NCBI GenBank assembly: GCA_902476875.1
Contig: CABSFC010000008.1
Span: forward strand, 1-47,786
Length of the DNA stretch: 47,786 nt
Direction of reading: 5' to 3'
Source of the DNA: an uncultured Oscillibacter sp.
GTDB taxonomy: Bacteria > Bacillota > Clostridia > Oscillospirales > Oscillospiraceae
This document shows positions 24,304 through 32,588 of this stretch, one piece after another. The position numbers and the translations under genes were made by a program. How positions within the stretch are numbered: position 1 is the stretch's first letter; each line of letters begins with the position of its first letter. Below the pieces are notes generated by a model. The model was not told where the DNA came from and did no database searches. It saw only the letters and a program-made list of their open reading frames with translations.

Positions 24304-25320
24304 TCAGCCCTCCAGTCCGTTGACGGACACCCGCATCAGCGGGTCCAGGGCGGCGGTGGGCAGCAGATAGATGGTGGTGTCCTCCCCCAGCCGGGCATAG
24401 CGGCCGGAGCCGTCCGGCAGGGGATTACCGATGGTCAGGTCCAGCGTCTGCTCCACGCCGGTGTCCGTGACATACTCCACCGCCAGCTCCGCCGCCGGCG
24501 TGTCGAAGCCGCAGATGGAGGCCGCCTCGTCGGAGGGGCGGTAGTCCACGCACCGTTCAAAGGCCAGGGACTCCAGGTCGCCCAGCAGGGCCTGGACGGT
24601 CTCGTCGTCGGTGACGTTGGCCCCGCTGGAACGCCAGGTGGTAACGCCCGTCTCCCCCTCGGTCCGCTGGGCGGCCAAAACGGTGGTGACGCCCTGGGTC
24701 TCCTCCCCCTGGGCGGCGCCCCGGATAATCACGGACTGGATGGCGTCCGCCGTCAGCCGCGGCAGCTCCGGCAGCTTGCACATGTCATAGATGGGGACGC
24801 ACAGCAGCGCATACAGCCCGCCGTCGATGATATAGGCCGTGGTCTCGTCGCCGTTGTAGCGCATGTAATAGCTGCTGCCGTCGATGGTGGCCTTGCCCAG
24901 CAGCATGGTCACGGCGCCGCCCTGGGCGGTCCCGGCGGTCAGGGTGGCGGTGGGCTTGTCCATGCCGCAGTCCTCCAGCGTGGCGCTGTCGGTGATGGTC
25001 TGCTGGGGCTTCCAGGAGGCCAGCAGCTCTGTGATGGCGGTGATGGTGGCGTCGTCCAGCGGGAAGTCGGCGTCCACGTCCCACACCCACGCCCCCGCCT
25101 CATTCAGGGAGAAGGACAGCGTGGTGCTTCCGTTTTCGTAGTACAGCGAGGTGAAGGCGCCGGGGTCGGTGACGGCGCCGGGGACCGCCTCCGCGTCCTC
25201 CACGTCCGGAAGGTCCCGGTTCTGCTGGTACCGGATGCCCAGGACGATCAGCAGCGCCGCGCACAGGATCAGCAGAATGGTGCTGAGAATGGTAACGGTC
25301 CGTCTCTCTTGCCAGGTCAT
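24304..25320 (-). CDS. DUF4340 membrane-anchored protein
   Basis: This 338-residue protein has one N-terminal membrane span (about residues 9-28) and a large extracytoplasmic region. The pattern resembles DUF4340 proteins (VWDVDADFPLDDATI, YYMRYNGDETTAYIID). Such proteins usually accompany GldG-type ABC transporters, but no transporter is next to it here. Instead it is the first gene of a two-component operon, so it may be an envelope sensor partner or substrate of that system. The assignment to DUF4340 is by pattern recall. Confidence 0.75.
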   Translation of the reverse strand: MTWQERRTVTILSTILLILCAALLIVLGIRYQQNRDLPDVEDAEAVPGAVTDPGAFTSLYYENGSTTLSFSLNEAGAWVWDVDADFPLDDATITAITELLASWKPQQTITDSATLEDCGMDKPTATLTAGTAQGGAVTMLLGKATIDGSSYYMRYNGDETTAYIIDGGLYALLCVPIYDMCKLPELPRLTADAIQSVIIRGAAQGEETQGVTTVLAAQRTEGETGVTTWRSSGANVTDDETVQALLGDLESLAFERCVDYRPSDEAASICGFDTPAAELAVEYVTDTGVEQTLDLTIGNPLPDGSGRYARLGEDTTIYLLPTAALDPLMRVSVNGLEG

Positions 25321-25383
25321 AGGGAAAATCCTCCTGTCGGCTTGGTCACCGCGTGCCGCGTGACCTTTTGCGAATTAAAAATC

Positions 25384-25412
25384 ATTATACCACAGTTCCT
25401 GATATAAATCAA
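25384..25412 (-). promoter_or_regulatory. Promoter of the DUF4340-regulator-kinase operon
   Basis: On the minus strand TTGATT (25412-25407) and TATAAT (25389-25384) are 17 bp apart, about 65 bp before the DUF4340 start codon. Confidence 0.7.
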
Positions 25413-25523
25413 TTTATCCGCCGACGGACCGAGCGTATCCCAAAAAGCTGAAACCCATCTGAAAGCCCGCCGCGAAGGGCGCGCCGAAAGGCGTAATTTC
25501 CCCGCTTTTCCTGTAAGATGTTC

Positions 25524-25552
25524 TTGCAAAAACGTAAACGATTTTATATAAT
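25524..25552 (+). promoter_or_regulatory. Promoter of the [FeFe] hydrogenase gene
   Basis: TTGCAA (25524-25529) and a perfect TATAAT (25547-25552) are 17 bp apart, about 75 bp before the start codon. Between this and the divergent promoter (25413-25523) no gene or clear operator is seen. Confidence 0.75.
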
Positions 25553-25625
25553 AAAACCGAACTTTCAGCAAATCTAATGCCGGGTTGGTATGCGACTGCC
25601 CGGCGGATGTATGGAGGAGAGAAGT

Positions 25626-27140
25626 ATGAGAGGCGTACATAGCGCGGTGGACGACATCCGCCGCAGTGTTTTCACCGAGGTGGCCCGGCTGGCCTATGAG
25701 TACGACGAGAACGACCGGGACCAGGTGGACCTGATCCCCTACAAGCTGGTCCCCGGCGACGAGGCCAAGTACCGCCACGACGTGTATCTGGAGCGGGCGG
25801 TCATCATCGCCCGGGTGCGTCTGGCCCTGGGCATGAACATCGACATCGGCGGCCACCTGAGCACCCACATCAGCGAGGCCGTCACCGACCAGAAGTATTT
25901 CGAAAACCCCCTGGTCAACGTGATCCACTCCGCCTGCAACGCCTGCCCCCCCAAGCAGATCCGGATCACGGACAGCTGCCAGGGCTGCCTGTCCCACCCC
26001 TGCATGAACGTCTGCCCCAAGGACGCCATCTACCTGGACAAGGACAAGCACTGCCACATCGACCAGAGCAAGTGCATCAAGTGCGGCAAGTGCTTCAACC
26101 AGTGCCCCTATCGGGCCATCAGCTATATCGAGCGCCCCTGCGCCGCCGCCTGCGGCATGAACGCCATTGAGACCGACGAGCGGGGCCGGGCCAAGATCAA
26201 CTACGACAAGTGCGTCTCCTGCGGCATGTGCCTGGTGAACTGCCCCTTTGGCGCCATCGCGGACAAGAGCCAGATCTTCCAGCTCATCACCGCCATCCGC
26301 CGGGGCGAGGAGGTCATCGCCTGCGTGGCCCCCGCCTTCGTGGGCCAGTTCGGCAAGGAGGCCACCCCCGCCAAGCTGAAGGCCGCCATGCGTATCCTGG
26401 GCTTTGCCGACGTGGTGGAGGTCGCCATCGGCGCGGACCTGTGCACCGTGCAGGAGGCCAACGACTTCCTGGAGGAGGTCCCGGAGAAGCTGCCCTGGAT
26501 GGGTACCTCCTGCTGCCCCGCCTGGTCCATGATGGCCAAGACCATGTTCCCGGAGTTCAAGGACAACATCTCCATGGCCCTGACCCCCATGGTCATCACC
26601 GCCCGCATGGTGAAGAAGGACCACCCCAACGCCCGCATCGTGTTCATCGGGCCCTGCGCCGCCAAGAAGCTGGAGGCCAACCGCCGTACCGTCCGCTCCG
26701 ATGTGGACTTCGTGCTGACCTTTGAGGAGCTGCTGGGCATGTTCGACGCCAAGGACATCGACTTCTCCAAGATCGAGGCCGACCCCGCCGACGACATGAC
26801 GGAGGGCACCGGCCTGGGCCGGGGCTTTGCCGTGGGCGGCGGCGTGGCCGCCGCCGTGGTGGAGGCCATCAAGCACATCGACCCGGACCGGGAGATCAAC
26901 ATCGAGTACGGCGACGGTCTGCGGGAGTGCAAGAAGATGCTGCAGATGGCCAAGGCCGGCAAGCGCAACGGCTACCTGTTGGAGGGCATGGCCTGCCCCG
27001 GCGGCTGCGTGGCAGGCGCCGGCACCATCCAGCCCGTGAAGCAGAGCACCATGAACGTCCAGAAGTTCAAGGAGGCGGCCCCGGAGCAGAGCTGCACCAC
27101 CAGCCCCTTCCTGCCCCGGCTGGAAGAGGTCGAGGAGTAA
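25626..27140 (+). CDS. Monomeric [FeFe] hydrogenase
   Basis: This 504-residue enzyme interconverts protons and H2. Cysteine clusters at 118-130 and 150-160, plus 196-206, bind [4Fe-4S] clusters. The H-cluster motifs are TSCCPAW (294-300), GPCAAKKLE (342-350) and EGMACPGGCVAGAG (453-466). Ala replaces the Gly of the group A motif TSCCPGW, and Gly-Pro-Cys replaces Met-Pro-Cys, which fits the monomeric group B-like enzymes of anaerobic Clostridia. GGAGGAGAG fixes the start at 25626; a start 36 bp upstream lacks a ribosome site. No maturase genes are in the window. It is expected to be soluble and ferredoxin-linked. Confidence 0.93.
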   Translation: MRGVHSAVDDIRRSVFTEVARLAYEYDENDRDQVDLIPYKLVPGDEAKYRHDVYLERAVIIARVRLALGMNIDIGGHLSTHISEAVTDQKYFENPLVNVIHSACNACPPKQIRITDSCQGCLSHPCMNVCPKDAIYLDKDKHCHIDQSKCIKCGKCFNQCPYRAISYIERPCAAACGMNAIETDERGRAKINYDKCVSCGMCLVNCPFGAIADKSQIFQLITAIRRGEEVIACVAPAFVGQFGKEATPAKLKAAMRILGFADVVEVAIGADLCTVQEANDFLEEVPEKLPWMGTSCCPAWSMMAKTMFPEFKDNISMALTPMVITARMVKKDHPNARIVFIGPCAAKKLEANRRTVRSDVDFVLTFEELLGMFDAKDIDFSKIEADPADDMTEGTGLGRGFAVGGGVAAAVVEAIKHIDPDREINIEYGDGLRECKKMLQMAKAGKRNGYLLEGMACPGGCVAGAGTIQPVKQSTMNVQKFKEAAPEQSCTTSPFLPRLEEVEE

Positions 27141-27153
27141 CTACAAGACAGAT

Positions 27154-27192
27154 AACCCCCGGGAGCGGCAAAGGCCGTTCCCGGGGGTTTTG
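27154..27192. terminator. Bidirectional terminator after the hydrogenase gene
   Basis: A long stem AACCCCCGGGA/TCCCGGGGGTT with a 13-base centre is followed by TTTTG. The convergent anti-sigma gene ends directly at it. Confidence 0.85.
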
Positions 27193-28248
27193 TCAGGAGA
27201 CGATTCCCGCCCGCTCGTTAAGCTGTGCATTTACCCAGAGGATTTGGTGCAGACGTTCAAAATCCGCGGCTGAGGAGGTGTAGCTTTTTACGCTGTCCAG
27301 AACCGTCCAGTCTGCGCCGGTTTTTTCAATATATGCCGACATCCATTCCTCCACCATGGCGTTGCCCTCCTCCAGCGTAACGGTGCGGGTCTGAACGGGG
27401 CCGTAAAGCTTACTTTCAGGATAGGTCCAAGTGACGGTTTGCAAATTGTCTACCAGAGCCAGCAGCATGATCGCGTAGTTCTCCATGAAGACGGGGTCTA
27501 TGGCAGAGAAGGGGTCCTTAAATTCCAACGTACAGCCGTAGGGCGCGCTGGAAGTCTGCAGGCTCATGGTATACGCGCCCATCATGTTGGGAATGTTCAA
27601 CGTTTCGAGCACCTGTCCCACGGCGGGGGCGTTGCCCACATAGGGCGTCCGCGCCTCCAGACACGCCCGGGTCCAGCCGCTGATGACCATGCCGTCCTGC
27701 CAGACCAGTTCGCCGCACAGCCACACTTCATCCACGCCGTCCAGGGGGATCAGCAGGCGGCCCCAGGCCTCCTTATGGAGCGGGGAGGCCGTGACCATCC
27801 GCCCGTAGACCGACACCACGCCGTCCTGCTCCTCCACCTCCCAATTCTTGTAGGCGTAGTCGGGGGAGTCGCCGTCGATGACCAAGTGCAGCACGTTCTC
27901 CTCATCGGCGTAGGCCCGCAGGGTGTAGCTCTGGGCCTGGGCCGGCGTGCCGATCAGATAGATCTTCGCGGCAAAGCCCGCCGCGATGATCAGCACCACG
28001 GACAGGACCGCCAAAATCACCCGCCGCCGGTTCCGCCGCTTCACGGTTTTCAGATAGTCCACCTCTTTGGCGGTCTCCTCCCGCTCCGGCGGCGCCTCCG
28101 GCGCGGTCATGGCGTCCTTTCGCGCCGCGCAGTCCGGGCACGCCGCCAGATGGGCCTCCACCGCCGTGTTGGTCTCCTCCGAGGTCAGTCCCTCCACATA
28201 GGATGGCAGCAAATCCCGCACCACCCCGCAGGTCAGATCATTCTTCAT
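27193..28248 (-). CDS. Anti-sigma factor with zinc-finger (zf-HC2) domain
   Basis: This 351-residue protein has an N-terminal anti-sigma zinc domain (VEAHLAACPDCAARK, the H-x3-C-x2-C signature), a basic linker (KRRNRRR), one membrane span at about residues 75-95 (VILAVLSVVLIIAAGFAAKIYLI in part) and an extracytoplasmic domain of about 250 residues. It overlaps the sigma factor gene by 11 bp, the usual design of an ECF sigma/anti-sigma pair in which an envelope signal frees the sigma factor. The extracellular domain is not recognised. Confidence 0.9.
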   Translation of the reverse strand: MKNDLTCGVVRDLLPSYVEGLTSEETNTAVEAHLAACPDCAARKDAMTAPEAPPEREETAKEVDYLKTVKRRNRRRVILAVLSVVLIIAAGFAAKIYLIGTPAQAQSYTLRAYADEENVLHLVIDGDSPDYAYKNWEVEEQDGVVSVYGRMVTASPLHKEAWGRLLIPLDGVDEVWLCGELVWQDGMVISGWTRACLEARTPYVGNAPAVGQVLETLNIPNMMGAYTMSLQTSSAPYGCTLEFKDPFSAIDPVFMENYAIMLLALVDNLQTVTWTYPESKLYGPVQTRTVTLEEGNAMVEEWMSAYIEKTGADWTVLDSVKSYTSSAADFERLHQILWVNAQLNERAGIVS

Positions 28249-28726
28249 CGCTCGCGCCTCCGTTCCGCAGTTTTTCCTTGCTCCGGTAGAACGTCACCCG
28301 GGCCCAGGTCTCCGTCCGGCCCATCACGTCGCCGATCTCCCGGAAGCTCAATCCCCCGAAAGCCCGGAGGTATACCACCTCCCGGGCGTCGGGACCCAGG
28401 CCGTGGACCTGCCGCAGCAGCGCCATGCGCCCCTCCCGCTCCAGAAGTCCCTCCTCCGCCGAGGGCGTTGGGGCCTCCGGGACCTCCTCCGGCATGGGGG
28501 CCTCCCGCCGGTGCTTTCGCAAATGCTGGTACCACAGGTGTCTGGCGATCTGGCACAGCCAGACGGACACCTTGCACCCGCCGTCGAAGCGGTCCACGGA
28601 CCGGACGGCCTGGTAGAAGGTCTCCTGGGTCAGCTCCTCCGCAAGGCCCGGGTCATGGCACTGGGAAAGGAGGAACTTATAGACGGTCCGGGCGTGCTGC
28701 CGGTAAATTTGGCTCATATCGTCCAT
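28238..28726 (-). CDS. ECF-family RNA polymerase sigma factor
   Basis: This 162-residue sigma-70 factor has region 2 (AEELTQETFYQAVRSVDRF, VSVWLCQIARHLWYQHL) and region 4 (DAREVVYLRAFGGLSFREIG, VTFYRSKEKL) joined by a Pro/Glu-rich linker. The start at 28726 is chosen because AAAGGAGGGG lies 7 bases upstream; a GTG at 28744 would place that site inside the gene. It is controlled by the overlapping anti-sigma gene. A TGTAAC motif upstream (28773-28778, minus strand) could be part of an autoregulatory promoter. Confidence 0.92.
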   Translation of the reverse strand: MDDMSQIYRQHARTVYKFLLSQCHDPGLAEELTQETFYQAVRSVDRFDGGCKVSVWLCQIARHLWYQHLRKHRREAPMPEEVPEAPTPSAEEGLLEREGRMALLRQVHGLGPDAREVVYLRAFGGLSFREIGDVMGRTETWARVTFYRSKEKLRNGGASDEE

Positions 28727-28787
28727 GGCGTCCCCTCCTTTCACCCCATATATCCGTTTGGGAAGCGGTTCGTTACAAAAATCCGAA

Positions 28788-28820
28788 AAAAATCTGACGG
28801 CCGGCCGCCGTCAGATTTTT
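28788..28820 (-). terminator. Terminator of the HAD phosphatase gene
   Basis: A 13-bp stem AAAAATCTGACGG/CCGTCAGATTTTT is followed on the minus strand by a T-run. It separates the phosphatase from the sigma gene. Confidence 0.85.
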
Positions 28821-28822
28821 TG

Positions 28823-29482
28823 TCATTCCAGCATTTGCGATTCAAACATCTCGTCAAAGGACCGGATGTAGTAATCGGCGACGCGCCGGATCTCCGCCTG
28901 ATCCTCCTCCGCCGACGGGTCGTACACCGCCGCCACCCGGAACCCGGCGCTCTTGGCGGTCTGGATGGCGTGGAGGGCGTCCTCGAACACCACCGTGTCC
29001 CGCTTGGTGGAGCGGAGGCGGCGCATGGCCATCTCGTAGATCTCCGGGCTGCGGTTTTTGCCCACGCCCACCTCCGGGCAGGTCAGCATCCCCCGGAAGT
29101 ACTGGTCGATGCCCGCGTGCCGCAGCGCGGCCTCCGCCAGGCGGCGGTCCGTGGCGGTGGCCACATACATCCACACGCCCTCCATTTTCAGCAGGGACAA
29201 AAACTTCTGGACGCCGGGCTTGGCCTGGACCTGGTGGAAGTAGAAGTCCTCCACCTGGCCCTCGATCTGGGCCACGATCTCGTCCACCGTCTGGGACAGG
29301 CCGTAGGCCTCCCTGCAGTAGGCCGCGCCCTCCCGCACGGTCACGACCCGCAGCTTGTCCCGCAGCTCCGGCCCCGGCTCGATGCCGCTGGCCCGGAGCA
29401 GGTTGGGGCCCAGGTCGTTCCAGATGGGCATGGAGTCCAGCAGAGTGCCGTCCATATCAAAAATCGCGCTTTGTAACCGCAT
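28823..29482 (-). CDS. HAD-superfamily phosphatase (PGM-like)
   Basis: This 219-residue hydrolase has the HAD motifs: catalytic FDMDGTLLDS (Asp9 and Asp11), Ser/Thr in YVATATD, Lys in VGKNRSPEIY and the acidic VVFEDALHAI. The cap domain lies between motifs 1 and 2, as in beta-phosphoglucomutase-like phosphatases. The substrate is unknown. No strong Shine-Dalgarno is seen before the ATG. The gene lies downstream of metG across a hairpin-rich gap. Confidence 0.88.
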   Translation of the reverse strand: MRLQSAIFDMDGTLLDSMPIWNDLGPNLLRASGIEPGPELRDKLRVVTVREGAAYCREAYGLSQTVDEIVAQIEGQVEDFYFHQVQAKPGVQKFLSLLKMEGVWMYVATATDRRLAEAALRHAGIDQYFRGMLTCPEVGVGKNRSPEIYEMAMRRLRSTKRDTVVFEDALHAIQTAKSAGFRVAAVYDPSAEEDQAEIRRVADYYIRSFDEMFESQMLE

Positions 29483-29672
29483 AAAAACCTCGGATCATTA
29501 GAGTGAAGATTGAAGAGTGAAGAGTGGAGATAGGAGATATCCCGCGCCCGCAGGTGCGGAGGAAGGGGGTCAGGGGAAAACTGCGGTTTCCCCAGTTCTT
29601 TCGCCAGCGGCGAAAGAAGAAATTTCAATCATTTTCGCCGCGACATGTGCGTGGCGAAAATACCGAGACCCA
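29483..29672. repeat. Hairpin-rich intergenic array
   Basis: This gene-free stretch starts with GTGAAGA-type direct repeats (29504-29526). Perfect hairpins GGGGAAAAC/GTTTTCCCC-like (29574-29595), TTCTTTCGCC/GGCGAAAGAA (29598-29620) and ATTTTCGCC/GGCGAAAAT (29631-29661) follow. Together with the adjoining tri-hairpin repeat this gives six hairpins in under 190 bp between metG and the phosphatase gene. Confidence 0.7.
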
Positions 29673-29750
29673 GCCGCCTTGGGCGGCGTCCACCAGTGAC
29701 CGATGTCACTGGTGAGGGGGAATCTAAAGGGGGGACTGGTCCCCCCTTTA
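29673..29750. repeat. Tri-hairpin intergenic repeat, copy 2
   Basis: This matches 28-106 in order, orientation and most bases: GCCGCC/GGCGGC, CACCAGTGAC/GTCACTGGTG around CGAT, and a 12-bp stem at 29725-29750. The third stem differs from copy 1 by paired changes that keep the helix. It starts 8 bp beyond the metG stop codon. Confidence 0.8.
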
Positions 29751-29758
29751 AGCCCCCG

Positions 29759-31810
29759 TCAGCAGAGCTTCGCCCCCGCCGGGATGGCGTCGTCCACCAT
29801 GATCAGGTGCAGCGCCTCCTGGCCCTTTTCGGTGTGGACGGCGGAGATCAGCATGCCGTTGCTCTCCAGACCCATCATCTTCCGGGGCGGCAGGTTCACG
29901 ATGGCGATCAGCGTCTTGCCCACCAACGTCTCCGGCTCGTACCACGCGTGGATGCCGGACAGGATCTGCCGGTCCACGCCGGTGCCGTCGTCCAGGGTGA
30001 ACTTCAGAAGCTTGGCGCTCTTCTTCACGGCCTCGCAGGCCTTGACCTTCACGGCCCGGAAGTCGCTCTTGCAGAAGGTGTCGAAGTCCACCTTTTCCTC
30101 CAGCTGCGGCTCCACCTCGATGGCGGGCAGGGCGGCTTTCTTCGCCGCCTCGGCGGCGGCTTCCAGCTCCGCGATGGCCTTGTCCATGTCGATGCGGGGG
30201 AACAGGTTCTCGCCCTTGGTGACGGAAACCGTCTCGGGAAGCGAACCCCAGACGGCGGCGCTGTCCCAGGTCCGGGCCTCGGCGGGCGCGCCGATCTGGG
30301 CGAACAGCTTCTCCATGCTGTCGGGCATGAAGGGACTCAGCAGGATGCCGCAGACGCGGGTGGCCTCCAGCAGGTTGTACAGCACATGGGCCAGCCGCGC
30401 GCCGTTGGCCTCCATGTCCTTCGCCAGCGCCCAGGGGGCGGTTTCGTCGATATACTTGTTGGCCCGCTGGATGACCTTGAACACCTCCGCCAGGGCGTTG
30501 TGGGGGGCGCAGGACTCCATCTGCTGCTCGTAGATCCTCCGCAAAGCGGCGGCCTTCAGCACCAGATCCAGGTCGAAACGGCGGGGATCGCCGGCGTCGC
30601 CGCCCACGGCCACGCCGTTGGCGCCGTCGGCGTTCAGCGCGTCGGCCAGCCGCTTTTCCGTGTCCGTCGCGCCACAGCCCGCGGGCAGCGTGCCGCCGAA
30701 ATACTTGCCCGCCATGGCGGTGGTGCGGCTGACCAGGTTGCCCAGGTCATTGGCAAGGTCGGTGTTGATGGTCTGGATCAGCAGCTCGTTGGAGAAGTTG
30801 CCGTCGCTGCCGAAGGGGAAGGTCCGCATCAGGAAGAACCGCAGGGCGTCCACGCCGAACTTCTCCGCCAGGATATAGGGGTCCACCACGTTGCCCTTGG
30901 ACTTGCTCATCTTGCCGCCGTCCAGCAGCAGCCAGCCGTGGCCGAACACGTGCTTGGGCAGGGGCATACCCATGCTCATCAGCATGGCGGGCCAGATGAT
31001 GGAGTGAAACCGCACGATCTCCTTGCCCACGAAGTGATAGTCCGCGGGCCAGTAGTGGTCGTAGTCGTCGTACTTGTCGTTCAAAAAGCCCAGGGCGGTG
31101 GTGTAGTTGAACAGCGCGTCCACCCACACATAGACCACGTGGCCCGGGTCGAAATCCACGGGGATGCCCCAGGTGAAGCTGGTGCGGGAGACGCACAGGT
31201 CCTCCAGGCCGGGGTCGATGAAGTTCTTCACCATCTCGTTGACGCGGCTGCGGGGCTGGAGAAAATCGGTGTTCTCCAGCAGGTCCCGGACCTTGTCGGC
31301 GTACTTGCTCAGGCGGAAGAAGTAGGCCTCCTCCTCCGCGTCCTGGACCTCCCGGCCGCAGTCGGGGCACTTGCCGTCCACCAGCTGGCTCTCGGTCCAG
31401 AAGGACTCGCAGGGCTTGCAGTACTTGCCTTTGTAGGTGCCCTTGTAGATGTCGCCGTTGTCGTGCATCCGCTTGAAGATCTTCTGCACGGCGGCAACGT
31501 GATAGTCGTCGGTGGTGCGGATAAAGCGGTCGTTGGAGATGTTCATCAGCTTCCACAGATCCCGCACGCCCTGGGGGCCGTCCACGATCCTGTCCACAAA
31601 TTCCTTGGGGGTGACGCCGGCCTCCCTGGCCTTGTCCTCGATCTTCTGGCCGTGCTCGTCGGTGCCGGTCAAAAACATCACGTCGCACCCGGTCAGCCGC
31701 TTGTAGCGGGCCATGGCGTCGGTGGCCACGGTGCAGTAGGTGTGGCCGATGTGCAGCTTGTCCGAGGGGTAGTAGATGGGGGTGGTGATATAAAACTTCT
31801 TTTTTTCCAT
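29759..31810 (-). CDS. metG: Methionyl-tRNA synthetase
   Basis: This enzyme charges tRNA-Met. It has 683 residues. HIGH is at 20-23, KMSKS at 300-304, and the zinc-knuckle cysteines lie at 131, 134, 148 and 151 (CKPC, CPDC). The C-terminal 110 residues form the tRNA-binding (EMAP-like) domain (DFRAVKVKACEAV, QILSGIHAWYEP) used for dimerisation. A Gly/Asp-rich stretch at about 393-416, at the start of the anticodon-binding helical domain, looks like an insertion relative to common MetRS sequences. AAAAGGAGAAAACCCC precedes the ATG. Confidence 0.97.
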   Translation of the reverse strand: MEKKKFYITTPIYYPSDKLHIGHTYCTVATDAMARYKRLTGCDVMFLTGTDEHGQKIEDKAREAGVTPKEFVDRIVDGPQGVRDLWKLMNISNDRFIRTTDDYHVAAVQKIFKRMHDNGDIYKGTYKGKYCKPCESFWTESQLVDGKCPDCGREVQDAEEEAYFFRLSKYADKVRDLLENTDFLQPRSRVNEMVKNFIDPGLEDLCVSRTSFTWGIPVDFDPGHVVYVWVDALFNYTTALGFLNDKYDDYDHYWPADYHFVGKEIVRFHSIIWPAMLMSMGMPLPKHVFGHGWLLLDGGKMSKSKGNVVDPYILAEKFGVDALRFFLMRTFPFGSDGNFSNELLIQTINTDLANDLGNLVSRTTAMAGKYFGGTLPAGCGATDTEKRLADALNADGANGVAVGGDAGDPRRFDLDLVLKAAALRRIYEQQMESCAPHNALAEVFKVIQRANKYIDETAPWALAKDMEANGARLAHVLYNLLEATRVCGILLSPFMPDSMEKLFAQIGAPAEARTWDSAAVWGSLPETVSVTKGENLFPRIDMDKAIAELEAAAEAAKKAALPAIEVEPQLEEKVDFDTFCKSDFRAVKVKACEAVKKSAKLLKFTLDDGTGVDRQILSGIHAWYEPETLVGKTLIAIVNLPPRKMMGLESNGMLISAVHTEKGQEALHLIMVDDAIPAGAKLC

Positions 31811-31874
31811 GGGGTTTTCTCCTTTTCACGGCGCGTCCGAATGAAAGAGCGCCGGTATTTGCTCGTAACTACTT

Positions 31875-31903
31875 ATTATAGCGGTATCTTCCCGAAATTA
31901 CAA
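31875..31903 (-). promoter_or_regulatory. Promoter of metG
   Basis: On the minus strand TTGTAA (31903-31898) and TATAAT (31880-31875) are 17 bp apart. The -10 lies about 65 bp before metG, just after the acetyltransferase gene. Confidence 0.7.
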
Positions 31904-31907
31904 CATT

Positions 31908-32543
31908 TCAGAGCGGGATTTCCCGGATCTTTGCCAGGTCTCCGCCGCACAGGACCTCCAGGTTGGCGAAGATCTTCTCCGGCGGCCAGTCCCACCACTT
32001 CAATTCCAGCAGATAGTCGGTCAGCGCCCGGTCGAACCGCTCCCGGAGCACCCGGCAGGGGTTGCCGCCCGCGACGCGGTAGGCCGGAACGTCCTTCGCG
32101 ACCACGGAATTGGCGGCGATGATGGCCCCGTCGCCGATGTGGACGCCGGGCATGACCGTGACGTTCTGGCCGATCCAGACGTCGTTCCCCACCACGGTGT
32201 CCCCCTTCAGGGGCAGGTCCTCCAGAGACGGCGTGCATTTCTCCCAGCCGCCGCCCATGATATTGAAGGGGTAGGTGGTGACGCTGTTCATCCGATGGTT
32301 GGCGCCGTTCATGATGAACGCCACGCCCCTGGCGATGGCGCAGAATTTCCCGATGACAAGCCGGTCCCCGATGAATTCATAGTGGTGGGTGACGTGATCC
32401 TCAAAGTGCTCGGAGTCCACGGGATCGTCGTAATAGGTGTAGTCCCCCACCAGGATGTTGGGGCGGGTGATGGTGTTTTTGATATAGCAGACGCTGGGGA
32501 TGTTCGGATTGGGATGGATGGCGTTGGGATCAGGGCCAAACAT
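31908..32543 (-). CDS. Vat-like xenobiotic acetyltransferase
   Basis: This 211-residue left-handed beta-helix acetyltransferase resembles streptogramin A (virginiamycin A) O-acetyltransferases. The family catalytic histidine is His83 in IMNGANHRMN, and KGDTVVGNDVWIGQNVTVMP, PGVHIGDGAIIAANSVV and VAGGNPCRVL are the hexapeptide-repeat and acetyl-CoA loop segments. Vat enzymes inactivate streptogramin A by acetylation; other members act on unknown xenobiotics, so resistance is not proven. AAAGGAAGTGCG precedes the ATG. It lies 45 bp downstream of a MATE exporter gene and is probably in the same operon. Confidence 0.9.
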   Translation of the reverse strand: MFGPDPNAIHPNPNIPSVCYIKNTITRPNILVGDYTYYDDPVDSEHFEDHVTHHYEFIGDRLVIGKFCAIARGVAFIMNGANHRMNSVTTYPFNIMGGGWEKCTPSLEDLPLKGDTVVGNDVWIGQNVTVMPGVHIGDGAIIAANSVVAKDVPAYRVAGGNPCRVLRERFDRALTDYLLELKWWDWPPEKIFANLEVLCGGDLAKIREIPL

Positions 32544-32588
32544 AGACGCACTTCCTTTCGTGATTCATCTTACATAACAGGAGGCCGC

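Noticed and set aside
29645..32122. 825-codon plus-strand frame opposite metG and the acetyltransferase gene
   Set aside because: It spans two genes and intergenic hairpins, with no plausible protein features.
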